In this document: piece after piece, positions 1-8,537 of the stretch
How positions within the stretch are numbered: the stretch's first letter is position 1
Layout of the letters: each line of letters opens with the position of its first letter
The notes under the pieces: generated by a model
Seen by the model: the letters and a program-made list of their open reading frames with translations, nothing else
What the model was told of the DNA's origin: nothing
Databases searched by the model: none
Position numbers and translations under genes: made by a program
NCBI GenBank assembly: GCA_963831235.1
Contig: CAWHPS010000074.1
Span: forward strand, 1 to 29,820
DNA from: CAWHPS01 sp963831235
GTDB taxonomy: Bacteria > Fibrobacterota > OXYB2-FULL-49-7 > JAEUSG01
Direction of reading: 5' to 3'
Length of the DNA: 29,820 nucleotides

Positions 1-27
1 CATGCTGTCGATAGAGGAGGACAAATT

Positions 28-1779
28 ATGACAAGAGGTGTGGTAACCGCGATTACGGCAAACCTTGTTTCAATTAAAGTGGACGGTACTGTGTCTCAGA
101 ATGAGATTTGCTTTGTCAATCTTAATGGAAAAGGACTCATGGCTGAGGTCATCAAGATTACCGGCGACAACGTCTTTGTGCAGGTTTTTGAAAGCACCCG
201 CGGCCTTAAGGTCGGCGATACGGCTGAATTTGCCGGCAGGATGCTTGAAGCAACGCTCGGGCCCGGCATGCTCATGAAGAACTACGACGGCCTGCAGAAT
301 GATCTTGACGCTATGAACGGGGTGTTTCTTGAGCGGGGCTGTTATACTGCGCCCATTGATACGGAAAAGAAATGGCGTTTTAAACCTCTTGTAAAGGCAG
401 GGGATTTGATCGAGGCCGCGCATTGGCTCGGGTCTGTCAGAGAAAACTGGATAGATCATAAAATCATGGCGCCTTTTGACATGAGCGGCCAGCATGCTGT
501 AAAAAGTATTGTTCCGGAAGGCGACTATAAGACAACTGATGTAATCGCGGTTATTACCGACGGAACAGGTCAGGATCATTCCATTACAATGGTCATGAAA
601 TGGCCTGTAAAGGTGGAGATACGGGCGTATAAAAACAAACCGCGGCCCTTCAAAATAATGGAAACCGGTCAGCGGACCATTGATACGCTAAACCCGATTA
701 TGGAAGGAGGCACAGGCTTTATACCAGGGCCTTTCGGGTGCGGAAAAACAGTGCTGCAGCATGCCATAAGTAAAAATGCCGAGGCTGATCTTATTATAAT
801 AGTCGCATGTGGTGAACGGGCAAACGAGGTTGTTGAAATCTTCAAGGAGTTTCCGCACCTCACGGACCCCCGCACTGGCCGCAAGCTTATGGAGCGCACA
901 ATAATCGTATGCAATACGTCAAACATGCCTGTTGCCTCGCGTGAAGCCTCTGTATATACCGGTATGACCATGGCCGAATATTTCCGCATGATGGGTCTTA
1001 GGGTGCTGCTTCTCGCGGATTCCACCTCAAGGTGGGCGCAGGCGCTGCGTGAAATGAGTAACCGCATGGAAGAGTTGCCCGGACCCGACGCCTTTCCAAT
1101 GGATTTGCCAGCGATTGTTGCCAATTATTATTCACGCGCAGGCTATGTTGAGCTTTACAACGGAAGCCATGGATCAATTACCTTTATCGGCACGGTAAGC
1201 CCGGCAGGAGGCAATCTTAAAGAACCGGTTACCGAGGCCACCAAGAAGGCGGCCCGCTGTTTCTACGCTTTATCGCAGGCAAGGGCCGACAGCAAGCGCT
1301 ATCCGGCAATTGATCCGGTTGACAGTTATTCCAAGTATCTCGAATATTCCGAAGTCATGGAATATCTGGATAAGGCCATGGAAAAAGGCTGGGTTGATAA
1401 AGTTGTAAGAATGAAGGATATCCTGCTTAGAGGCAGGGAAGCGAAGAACCAGATAAACATACTCGGTGATGATGGAATACCGCTTGAATATCATTTGTTA
1501 TACAACAAGGCCGAAGTCATAGATTTTATCATACTGCAGCAGGACGCATTCGATCCCATTGATTCGTCCACGCCTATTGTGCGTCAGAAATATATGGCCA
1601 ACCTTGTGCTTTCCATCTGCAGCAGCTCGTTTAAATTCGACCACTTTGAGGAAATAGGTTCATTTTTCAAGAAGATTATAAATTTACTTCGTCAGATGAA
1701 CTACAGGGAATTCAATTCACCTGAATTTAAAAGCCTTGAAGCCGAACTCAATACCCTTGTTAAAGGAAGAAACAGCTGA
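28..1779 (+). CDS. ntpA: V-type ATP synthase subunit A (catalytic)
   Basis: Catalytic subunit of the V1 head, which couples ATP hydrolysis or synthesis to ion transport by the membrane ring. The 583-residue length is typical of the family. The Walker A P-loop GPFGCGKT lies at residues 234-241. A Walker B-like stretch (RVLLLADSTSRWA) follows about 90 residues later. The insertion that separates V-type A from F-type beta subunits occupies roughly residues 100-190. A strong ribosome binding site (AGGAGG, 15-20) sits 7 bases before the ATG. A frame ending in TGA at 29-31 overlaps this ATG as ATGA, so an upstream gene, probably another V-ATPase subunit, is likely translationally coupled. First visible gene of the A-B-D-I-K run. 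Confidence 0.97.
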   Translation: MTRGVVTAITANLVSIKVDGTVSQNEICFVNLNGKGLMAEVIKITGDNVFVQVFESTRGLKVGDTAEFAGRMLEATLGPGMLMKNYDGLQNDLDAMNGVFLERGCYTAPIDTEKKWRFKPLVKAGDLIEAAHWLGSVRENWIDHKIMAPFDMSGQHAVKSIVPEGDYKTTDVIAVITDGTGQDHSITMVMKWPVKVEIRAYKNKPRPFKIMETGQRTIDTLNPIMEGGTGFIPGPFGCGKTVLQHAISKNAEADLIIIVACGERANEVVEIFKEFPHLTDPRTGRKLMERTIIVCNTSNMPVASREASVYTGMTMAEYFRMMGLRVLLLADSTSRWAQALREMSNRMEELPGPDAFPMDLPAIVANYYSRAGYVELYNGSHGSITFIGTVSPAGGNLKEPVTEATKKAARCFYALSQARADSKRYPAIDPVDSYSKYLEYSEVMEYLDKAMEKGWVDKVVRMKDILLRGREAKNQINILGDDGIPLEYHLLYNKAEVIDFIILQQDAFDPIDSSTPIVRQKYMANLVLSICSSSFKFDHFEEIGSFFKKIINLLRQMNYREFNSPEFKSLEAELNTLVKGRNS

Positions 1780-1797
1780 AATCGCAAAGGGGGCGAA

Positions 1798-3123
1798 ATG
1801 AAAACAAAGGCTTTCCAGAAAGTATATACCAGGGTTGAAAATATCACAAAAGCCACCTGTATGGTAAGGGCAACGGGGGTCATGAACGAGGAAATGGCCT
1901 ACATTGCAGGCCGGCCGGCCCAGGTGGTTAAACTGAAAGGCGATCAGGTTGTGCTTCAGGTGTTTCAGGGCACACAGGGTATTCCGACTGATGCCGAGGT
2001 AATCTTTACCGGAAAACCGCCGTCCCTTTTTGTCGGTGCGGAGCTCAAGGGGCGCTTCTTCAATGCCTACGGAAAGCCCATAGATAAGGGGCCTGAAATC
2101 GACGGAGAAGAGAGGGAAATTGGCGGTCCTTCAGTGAATCCAGTGAGGCGCATGCAGCCTTCGGATCTAATCGCAACCGGCATTGCAGGCATCAACCTTA
2201 ACAATACGCTTGTGACAGGCCAGAAAATCCCTTTTTTCGCTGACCCTGATCAGCCGTTCAACACGGTAATGGCTGATGTGGCCCTGCGTGCCAGGGCGGA
2301 TGTAATAATCCTCGGCGGCATGGGCATGAGCAACGACGATTATCTCTATTATAAGGCCGTGTTTGAAAACGCCGGCGCGCTTGACAGGATAATTTGCTTC
2401 ATGAATACAACGGAAAACCCACCTGTTGAAAGGCTCCTGGTGCCAGACATGTGCCTTGCCGCGGCCGAATATTTTGCTGTTGACAAGCATAAAAAGGTGC
2501 TGGTTCTTTTGTCGGATATGACGCTGTATGCCGACGCGCTGTCCATTGTGAGCAACAGGATGGATCAGATTCCAAGCAAAGACTCCATGCCGGGTTCGCT
2601 TTACAGCGATCTTGCCAGGATCTATGAGAAGGCGGTACAGCTGCCGGACGGAGGGTCAATAACTATTATTGCTGTAACAACACTTTCGGGCGGAGACATC
2701 ACGCATGCCATACCCGATAACACGGGATATATTACTGAGGGCCAGCTTTACCTGCGCCGCGATACAGACATCAGCAGGGTAATTGTTGATCCGTTCAGAA
2801 GCTTGTCGAGATTAAAACAGCTTGTGATAGGCAAAAAGACAAGGGCCGACCACCCGCATGTTATGAACACATGCATCCGTCTTTATGCTGACGCGGCATA
2901 TTCCAAAACCAAGCTTGAGAACGGCTTTGATCTTACCGGCTACGACAAACGCACGCTTGAATTCGCGGGGAAATATTCAAAGGAGCTTCTTGCAATTGAC
3001 GTCAACATAGATGTGACCAAAATGCTTGATATTGCCTGGAACCTTCTTGGTCTTTATTTTTCCAAAGAGGAAGTGACAATTAAAAAGGAATTCATGGACG
3101 CTTATTGGACGGGAAAAAATTAA
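1798..3123 (+). CDS. ntpB: V-type ATP synthase subunit B (non-catalytic)
   Basis: Non-catalytic partner of subunit A in the alternating A3B3 hexamer of the V1 head. The protein has 441 residues and the family pattern: no Walker A loop, but conserved blocks such as GREAxxx-like SGGDITHAIPDNTGYITEGQ and a C-terminal SRVIVDPFRSLSRL region that are typical of V/A-type B subunits. It starts 18 bases after subunit A, with AAGGGGG as ribosome binding site just before the ATG. Operon member; assignment is firm from overall sequence and position. Confidence 0.97.
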   Translation: MKTKAFQKVYTRVENITKATCMVRATGVMNEEMAYIAGRPAQVVKLKGDQVVLQVFQGTQGIPTDAEVIFTGKPPSLFVGAELKGRFFNAYGKPIDKGPEIDGEEREIGGPSVNPVRRMQPSDLIATGIAGINLNNTLVTGQKIPFFADPDQPFNTVMADVALRARADVIILGGMGMSNDDYLYYKAVFENAGALDRIICFMNTTENPPVERLLVPDMCLAAAEYFAVDKHKKVLVLLSDMTLYADALSIVSNRMDQIPSKDSMPGSLYSDLARIYEKAVQLPDGGSITIIAVTTLSGGDITHAIPDNTGYITEGQLYLRRDTDISRVIVDPFRSLSRLKQLVIGKKTRADHPHVMNTCIRLYADAAYSKTKLENGFDLTGYDKRTLEFAGKYSKELLAIDVNIDVTKMLDIAWNLLGLYFSKEEVTIKKEFMDAYWTGKN

Positions 3124-3144
3124 ACAGCAATAAAGGGAAACAAG

Positions 3145-3744
3145 GTGGCTTTAAGTTTCCAGTTTAACAAGACCTTCCTGCATCAGCTGGGTAAAGATCT
3201 TAAAATCCGGCTCACGGCATTGCCGACGCTCAAGGCAAAGGAGGCGGCTTTAAGGCTTGAGGTAAAGGCCGCAAAAGCGGAAGCTGATACCGCTCTTTCC
3301 CTGCTTAAGAAAAAGCTTAAGGAAATGGAATCCATTGAACGTCTCTTTCCGGAATTTAACATTGAAGGATCCAAAGTGTCGCAGTTAAGAATGAATATAA
3401 AAAAGATAGCCGGTGTAAAAATAAAAGTCCTATTGGGCGTTGATTTTACTGTTGCGGCCTTCAGTCTTTTTAACAGTCCATCATGGTTTCCGGCTGGAAT
3501 TGAGCTCTTGAAGTCAGTGCTTATGCTTGAAATAAGAAAAGAAATCGCTGAAAAAAATGCAGAGGCACTTGATTATGCCAGGAGGAAAACCACGCAGAAG
3601 GTCAATCTTTACGAAAAGGTGCAGATACCTGAATACGAGAATGCCATCCGCAGGATAAAACGGTTTCTTGAGGATGAAGACACGCTTGCCAAGTCCTCGC
3701 AGAAAATATTGAAGGAAAGAATGATTACAAGCGGAGCTGCTTAA
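3145..3744 (+). CDS. ntpD: V-type ATP synthase subunit D (central stalk)
   Basis: Central-stalk subunit, the counterpart of F-type gamma, which rotates inside the A3B3 hexamer and transmits torque to the membrane ring. The protein has 199 residues. Long amphipathic helices at both ends (about 1-70 and 130-190), rich in Lys, Glu and Ala, fit the coiled coil of the family. The start is GTG at 3145, chosen because it follows an AAAGGG ribosome binding site and gives the usual N-terminus (LSFQFNKTFL). The stop TAA is followed at once by the ATG of subunit I, with no gap. Confidence 0.93.
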   Translation: MALSFQFNKTFLHQLGKDLKIRLTALPTLKAKEAALRLEVKAAKAEADTALSLLKKKLKEMESIERLFPEFNIEGSKVSQLRMNIKKIAGVKIKVLLGVDFTVAAFSLFNSPSWFPAGIELLKSVLMLEIRKEIAEKNAEALDYARRKTTQKVNLYEKVQIPEYENAIRRIKRFLEDEDTLAKSSQKILKERMITSGAA

Positions 3745-5670
3745 ATGGTTGTAAGCATGAAAAAGCTGGCGGTTCTTATGCACCATCGTGAGAAGGATGC
3801 ATTCATGAATGCGCTGCAGCGGCTTGGCGTGGTCCATGTTGTATTAAATACAGGAACAGCAGGCCCTGAAATCGAAAGAAAACTGGATCGTCTTAAAAGG
3901 ATTTCAGCACTTGCTGTAAAACTGGGAAAAATAAAAGATGTTCCTGGATCCGCTTTTGGAAAAGATGAGGCAATTGCCGATGCTGATTGCATGCTTGAGA
4001 AGGATTCTGATCTTGAAAAGCGTATTGATCTAATTTCGCAGAACAAGGCCCTGCTTGAAAAGGAGCTGAAGATTCTGGTTCCATGGGGGGATTTTGATCC
4101 GGGCCTGGTGTTAAAATTAAAGCAGGCCAATATTAATTTGAGGTTTTTTGAAACAACCCCAAGGAAATTCAGGAAAATATCATTAAATGACATTACCCAT
4201 ACTGTAATAAGTTCTGATGAAAAGAAGGTCTGTTTTGTTGTTGTTGAGCATAATACACGGGCTGTTGTCCCGCTTGAGGATACCGTGCTTCCGAGCAGGT
4301 CTTTGAAAGAGGTTGAGGCTCTTTTAAGGTCTCTTGAAGAGGAAAAAATAAAAGCCGGGAAAGAGCTTGCGGTAATGGCATGCCATATCCATATTCTTTC
4401 CCTGGAAGTACAAAGGCTTCAGGATGAGATTGCGTACGACAGAGCGGCTTTCAGTCTTGATGTTGCCGCTAAGGGCAGTGTACTCCTTCTTACCGGCTGG
4501 ATTCCTGATGAAAAGGAAAGTACTGTAAGGGATTTTCTTAAATCATATTCCGCGTATTATTTGTTGTCGGATCCCGCTTCTCACGATAAGGTGCCTGTGC
4601 TGCTTAAGAACAACAGGTTCGCCGGGATTTTTGAACCCATAACACGGATTTTCTCCCTTCCCAGGTATGATGAAATGGATCCCACGCCTTTTTTCGCTCC
4701 TTTTTTCGCGCTATATGTAGGGCTTTGCCTTGGTGATGTTGCATATGGCATGATAATTTCCATTACAGCGGTTATTCTCTTTTTCAAGGGACCTGTTTCA
4801 ATCCGGCCTTTTGCCAAGTTGTTTATTGTTCTTGGTGCCGCAACAATGTTTTGCGGGCTTCTCCTTAACAGCATATTCAGTCATACCTTGTTCGGCGGAC
4901 AAGGTATACCCGCAGGGACCGCTTTTATCCAATCCGGCGCTTCTTTTTTCAGCCCTTTGGGTGCCTTGGAAGGCCCGCAGGGCATGGTTTTCCCGGCGAT
5001 GAAGTTTGCGTTATTAATCGGCTTCATACAGGTTTTTCTCGGCATGTTCTTAAGGTTTATACATCGTTTAAAAACAAAGGGCCTTATCTTTTCAATTCAG
5101 CAGTTGTCCTACATGATGATGGTCGTAGGTTGTTTTGTGTGTATGGCCCATTCCAATTTCATGGATCTTGATATCGGCCGATTTTCAGTCTGGTTTTTTA
5201 ATGTAGGGGCGATGCTTCTTTCCGTTCCGGTTTTAATTGGAAGGATACTGCTATATGGTGGTCTTGGGGCATTCATTCTTTTCAATAATCCCGACAAGCC
5301 TGTGTGGCAGAGACTTACAGTTGCAGGACTCTGGGATTTTTACGGATTTGTATCAGGGTTTCTCGGGGACATCCTGTCATATCTTCGTCTTTTTGCACTT
5401 GGGCTTTCCGGGGGTCTTCTCGGGGGTGCATTCAATTATATCGCCTTTATTTTCATAACAGACGGGAATGGAACGGTTGATTATTTATCACCCATGATAA
5501 TACTCACGATAATTTTCCTTATAATCGGGCATTCACTTAATCTGTGCCTGTCAATGATAGGGGCTTTTGTGCATCCATTGCGTCTTACCTTTGTGGAGTT
5601 CTACAAGAACCTAGATTTCCAGGGCGGAGGATTGCGTTATGCACCATTCAAATCAGGTAGCGGTAAATAA
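3745..5670 (+). CDS. ntpI: V-type ATP synthase subunit I (membrane stator)
   Basis: Membrane subunit that forms the stator half-channel for ions next to the K ring, counterpart of eukaryotic V-ATPase subunit a. It has 641 residues in the usual two halves: a soluble, coiled-coil-rich N-terminal region (about 1-320) and a hydrophobic C-terminal half with about seven to eight membrane segments. The family signatures ALYVGLCLGDVAYG near the first membrane segment and GDILSYLRLFALGLSGG near the end are present; the Arg in SYLRLFALG is the expected essential stator arginine. Directly abuts subunit D, so translational coupling is likely. Confidence 0.95.
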   Translation: MVVSMKKLAVLMHHREKDAFMNALQRLGVVHVVLNTGTAGPEIERKLDRLKRISALAVKLGKIKDVPGSAFGKDEAIADADCMLEKDSDLEKRIDLISQNKALLEKELKILVPWGDFDPGLVLKLKQANINLRFFETTPRKFRKISLNDITHTVISSDEKKVCFVVVEHNTRAVVPLEDTVLPSRSLKEVEALLRSLEEEKIKAGKELAVMACHIHILSLEVQRLQDEIAYDRAAFSLDVAAKGSVLLLTGWIPDEKESTVRDFLKSYSAYYLLSDPASHDKVPVLLKNNRFAGIFEPITRIFSLPRYDEMDPTPFFAPFFALYVGLCLGDVAYGMIISITAVILFFKGPVSIRPFAKLFIVLGAATMFCGLLLNSIFSHTLFGGQGIPAGTAFIQSGASFFSPLGALEGPQGMVFPAMKFALLIGFIQVFLGMFLRFIHRLKTKGLIFSIQQLSYMMMVVGCFVCMAHSNFMDLDIGRFSVWFFNVGAMLLSVPVLIGRILLYGGLGAFILFNNPDKPVWQRLTVAGLWDFYGFVSGFLGDILSYLRLFALGLSGGLLGGAFNYIAFIFITDGNGTVDYLSPMIILTIIFLIIGHSLNLCLSMIGAFVHPLRLTFVEFYKNLDFQGGGLRYAPFKSGSGK

Positions 5671-5696
5671 TATTCATTAACTGAAGGGAGTTTCTT

Positions 5697-6146
5697 ATGG
5701 CATTCACACTGGCGCTCATCGGACTTGGATTCATGGTGTTTCTATCAGGCTGCGGGTCCGCCATCGGCACATCCATTGCCGGGCAGACAACTCTGGGAGC
5801 GGTTCGAAAACGCCCGGAAATGCTCGGTAACGGCATAGTTCTCACCGCTGTTCCCGGAACCCAGGGGCTATATGGGTTTGTAGGTTTTTTCCTTTATCAG
5901 TCTTCGGTGGATCCGTCGATTTCTCTTTTCAAAGGATCGCTGATTTTCGCGGCGGGCCTTATGCTTGGTGTAACTTGTCTGATATCCGCCATTTACCAGG
6001 GCAAGGTTTGTGCAAATGGCATTGATGCAATCGGCAGCGGCCATGACGTTTTCGGCAACACAATGGTGCTTGCGGCATTCCCTGAATTTTACGCAATTCT
6101 TTCGCTTATCGCGGTGATACTCTTGAAAGCGCTGCTTAATCTTTAG
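5697..6146 (+). CDS. ntpK: V-type ATP synthase subunit K (proteolipid ring)
   Basis: Subunit of the ion-carrying rotor ring. At 149 residues it is the duplicated, four-helix, two-hairpin form. The ion-binding carboxylate is Glu130 (FPEFYAIL) in the last helix; the first hairpin has no matching acidic residue, so there is one site per four helices. Against Enterococcus hirae NtpK, whose Na+ ligands are Leu61, Thr64, Gln65, Gln110 and Glu139 (with Tyr68 helping), this protein has Val52, Thr55, Gln56, Gln101, Glu130 and Tyr59 in matching contexts (PGTQGLYGF, YQGKV). That suggests Na+ coupling; this is inference from motif comparison. AAGGGAG ribosome binding site. Last gene of the operon in view. 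Confidence 0.95.
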   Translation: MAFTLALIGLGFMVFLSGCGSAIGTSIAGQTTLGAVRKRPEMLGNGIVLTAVPGTQGLYGFVGFFLYQSSVDPSISLFKGSLIFAAGLMLGVTCLISAIYQGKVCANGIDAIGSGHDVFGNTMVLAAFPEFYAILSLIAVILLKALLNL

Positions 6147-6155
6147 GATGTTGTT

Positions 6156-6377
6156 TTATTGAATCTTTAAAAGACAGTACCTGGCCGGACGACACCTACT
6201 TGTCCAGCGGATGGGGATGCGGAATGGACAACCAGCCCAGACTTCAGTTTGGCGCCGCCTGGAAACCCTATGCTGAAAACCGTCATGCGGTCTCCTGGAG
6301 CCACGGCCATTTATCCTGCACTTCTTAAACTTCTTGCCACTTCCACAAGGGCATGGATCATTTCTTTTTGGTTCCAT
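6156..6377 (-). CDS. Short ORF with SEC-C zinc-binding motif
   Basis: The first 20 residues (MEPKRNDPCPCGSGKKFKKC) match the SEC-C motif, a small zinc-binding module usually found at the C-terminus of SecA and of many uncharacterised proteins. The usual fourth ligand (Cys or His straight after the third Cys) is missing: the protein reads KKC-Arg-Ile. The remaining 53 residues are Arg-rich, unlike any family I know, and lie antisense to the glycosidase relic. The motif-coding part is therefore probably a leftover, frameshifted or recruited end of a larger gene. Whether it is expressed cannot be judged. Confidence 0.3.
   Translation of the reverse strand: MEPKRNDPCPCGSGKKFKKCRINGRGSRRPHDGFQHRVSRRRQTEVWAGCPFRIPIRWTSRCRPARYCLLKIQ
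6161..6328 (+). pseudogene. Relic of a glycoside hydrolase C-terminal region
   Basis: An open frame of about 55 codons without a credible start, visibly more GC-rich than the DNA after it. Its translation contains SGWGCGMDNQPRL followed about 28 residues later by SHGHLSC. The combination G-MDNxPR ... HGHMSWxD is, to my knowledge, typical of GH63-like and related alpha/alpha-barrel glycosidases. Only this island is recognisable: nothing before it or after its TAA continues the protein. I read it as a fragment of a lost gene. The family link rests on two short motifs. The opposite strand is also open here, which is expected from biased third positions. Confidence 0.4.
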
Positions 6378-6642
6378 ATCGTTTTCTTTGGATAATATTG
6401 TTTTTTATTATCCTGCACAGCTATTTTTCTTTGATTGCATTTTGTCTTGCGTTTCAATAAATTGTGTCCACCATTTAGCAAGGGAGGAACCGCCCTGTTT
6501 GCTGAGACGGCCAGTTTGACATTGTCTGACAAATGGTGCCGGATGTCTAATTGGGACGATGAGCGTGCGGTGCCGTTAGGACATGACACGCGAACCGCCG
6601 CTACCGACGGACATGAAATGCAATTTGGTTTGCACTATATTG
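6378..6642. other. Gene-poor stretch, no confident gene
   Basis: Between the SEC-C ORF and the next gene there is no convincing coding region. Short frames are open on both strands, for example a minus-strand frame ending at TAA 6408-6410 whose C-terminus reads SLAKWWTQFIETQDKMQ. This has reasonable amino-acid composition but no start with a ribosome binding site, so it could be a decayed gene end. An 8-base inverted repeat (CACCATTT at 6469-6476, AAATGGTG at 6531-6538) encloses about 54 bases. Base composition changes sharply from AT-rich (about 6330-6470) to GC-richer (about 6480-6610), which fits a patchwork of remnants. Confidence 0.4.
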
Positions 6643-6849
6643 TTATCTTCTGTTTTCGTCTTTTGATTTAAAACTTTCTCTTAAAATAATTCTTGCAACG
6701 ATTGGGCCGTCTTTCTTTTCTAGTTCTTTGTAATATTTGGGAAATTCCTTGATAAAGTCATTTACGAAACCTTCAATTTCTTCATTTGTGTATGGTGTTT
6801 TACGACAATTTGCTGGATTCGTCCAGTTTGGCATGTCGTCGATTTCCAT
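6643..6849 (-). CDS. Small hypothetical protein (68 aa)
   Basis: No family recognised. The 68-residue protein is soluble, highly charged and predicted helical in its second half (NEEIEGFVNDFIKEFPKYY). It has no signal peptide or membrane segment. Support for a real gene: a good ribosome binding site (GAGG five bases before the ATG), ordinary composition, and position 39 bases downstream of the symporter on the same strand, so it could be its last operon gene. N-terminal residues include two Trp/Cys-containing turns (PNWTNPANCRKTPY). Function unknown. Confidence 0.6.
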   Translation of the reverse strand: MEIDDMPNWTNPANCRKTPYTNEEIEGFVNDFIKEFPKYYKELEKKDGPIVARIILRESFKSKDENRR

Positions 6850-6888
6850 TTTAACCTCGTCTCTGGAAATACATTTACGGTATGGATA

Positions 6889-8532
6889 TTAGTCGACATC
6901 CGGTTTGTGCGCTATGGCGAGAAACCCTTCCGCATCCTTTCCGGTATCGCGGGTCATCAGGCTGACAATAACAAGAACAAGGAACGAGGCTGTTACCCCG
7001 AACACCCCGGGCCCTCCGGCAGTGGGAAGCCCGAAGACAGGGTCGTTCTTTACGCCGGTTAAAAGCATGACAATAAACAGCACCGACACGGAAAGACCGG
7101 TGAGGATACTCGCGATTACCGCCTGCTTTGTGGTGCGCTTCCACCAAAGAGTGGCAAGCATGGCCGGAAATATGGCGCTCGCGGCTATGCTAAAGGCTAG
7201 CATCACGAGCCAGGCGATGTTCTCTTTTTTAAGACCAACGGCAAGAATTACTGCAACAGCCGACATGGCCAATGTTGTTATCTTGGCAATGTTGAGTTCC
7301 TGTTTTTCGCTCGCTTTCGGGTTGATATACACCTTGTAAAGATCGTGGCTGATGGATGAAGCGACAGTGATCATGAGCCCGGCGGAGGTGGATAAGATGG
7401 CCGCGACCGCCCCGGCCGCGCCGATGGCCATGAGCCAGGGACCTCCCACCATCTGACTGATGTCAAGCACCGCCATGTTCTTGGCAAACCCCACCCCGGT
7501 CGCCCCCTGCGCAATCCAGGACACGAGCTTGGGGTAGATGGCAGGGAAAAGCAGGAAACCCAGGAAAATGGCACAGAGATAGAATATTGCGAGTGCGGCG
7601 ATACACAAGGTAACGCTCTTCTTGGCTGCGCGGGCACTGGGAACCGTGAAGAACATGATGAGGATGTGGGGCAGGCCGGCTGTGCCGAATACGAGGGCAA
7701 TCACCATGCTGATCATGGCGAGCGTACTGCTTGTTTTGACCCCGATACTCATTACGCTTTCAGCCTCAGGCATCATGGCGCGTGCGGTTGCAATCGCCTG
7801 GTCGGCAGGAAGACCGCTTATGGCGGCAACAACGGCCGGGTCTTTGGCAACAAGAAGCGGGGGAACGGCTTCTCTGGCCACGGCGAGAATTCCCGAGAAC
7901 GAACCATGACCCACGGTAAAAAATGCGATCATAACGAGCATAACCATTGTGACCCATAGGAAGAGCGCCTGGATCACCTGGTTGTAGAGAGTGGCCTTCA
8001 TGCCCCCGAAGATGATGTAGGTGCTCATAAGGACGCCGAGAATAATGGTAACCCAGATAAAATTCCATCCGAGGAGCATTTCAAAGAGGAGCCCTGCGCC
8101 CAGCATCTGCGGCACAAGATAAAAGGTGGAGATGATCACGGTGCAGGCCATGACAGAAAGCTTTATCCGGTTATCAGGGAAGCGGGCATACAGCGCGCCT
8201 GCCACGGTGTAGCTGCCTACATTGCGGAGCGGCCCGGCAATGAGAAGTAGGACAGCCATATAACCGCCGAAGAATCCTATGGAAAGCCAGATGGAATCAA
8301 TGCCGAAGACGCCAATATCCCCGGCGCAACCGAGGAAGCTTGCGGCTGAAAGGTAACTGCCCACCATGGCAATGCCGACCTGGATCCAGGGAACCCCTTT
8401 TCCGGCCACGTAGAAATCGCTGGCGGATTTGGTGGAACGGCTCGTCCACCAGGTGATGACAATGCTGGCCACCACGAAAAAAAGTATGAACCCTACCACG
8501 ATACCGGTGTTAAGCGTGCTTGTATTTTCCAT
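6889..8532 (-). CDS. Sodium:solute symporter (SSS family, ActP-like)
   Basis: Membrane transporter that imports a small solute, perhaps acetate or another monocarboxylate, with Na+. The protein has 547 residues and about 13 hydrophobic segments. Family signatures are FYVAGKGVPW and GSYLSAASFLG near the start, and STSAGLMITVASSISHDLYK in the middle, which contains the paired Ser residues expected at the Na2 site. I place the start at ATG 8530-8532 (MENTSTLNTG): it has a GGCGAGG ribosome binding site and begins with the first membrane helix. The frame stays open upstream to 8790, but those extra 86 codons belong to the frameshifted small-subunit gene. The pairing of a small two-helix protein with a large SSS subunit is known from ActP/YjcH-type systems. 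Substrate not determinable here. Confidence 0.9.
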   Translation of the reverse strand: MENTSTLNTGIVVGFILFFVVASIVITWWTSRSTKSASDFYVAGKGVPWIQVGIAMVGSYLSAASFLGCAGDIGVFGIDSIWLSIGFFGGYMAVLLLIAGPLRNVGSYTVAGALYARFPDNRIKLSVMACTVIISTFYLVPQMLGAGLLFEMLLGWNFIWVTIILGVLMSTYIIFGGMKATLYNQVIQALFLWVTMVMLVMIAFFTVGHGSFSGILAVAREAVPPLLVAKDPAVVAAISGLPADQAIATARAMMPEAESVMSIGVKTSSTLAMISMVIALVFGTAGLPHILIMFFTVPSARAAKKSVTLCIAALAIFYLCAIFLGFLLFPAIYPKLVSWIAQGATGVGFAKNMAVLDISQMVGGPWLMAIGAAGAVAAILSTSAGLMITVASSISHDLYKVYINPKASEKQELNIAKITTLAMSAVAVILAVGLKKENIAWLVMLAFSIAASAIFPAMLATLWWKRTTKQAVIASILTGLSVSVLFIVMLLTGVKNDPVFGLPTAGGPGVFGVTASFLVLVIVSLMTRDTGKDAEGFLAIAHKPDVD

Positions 8533-8537
8533 GTATA

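Noticed and set aside
70..1494. Long minus-strand frames opposite ntpA
   Set aside because: They are shadows of a certain V-ATPase A gene and have no plausible starts or domains.
6173..6317. Minus-strand 47-codon frame opposite the glycosidase relic
   Set aside because: It is antisense to the frame with recognisable motifs; openness follows from codon bias and no domain is seen.
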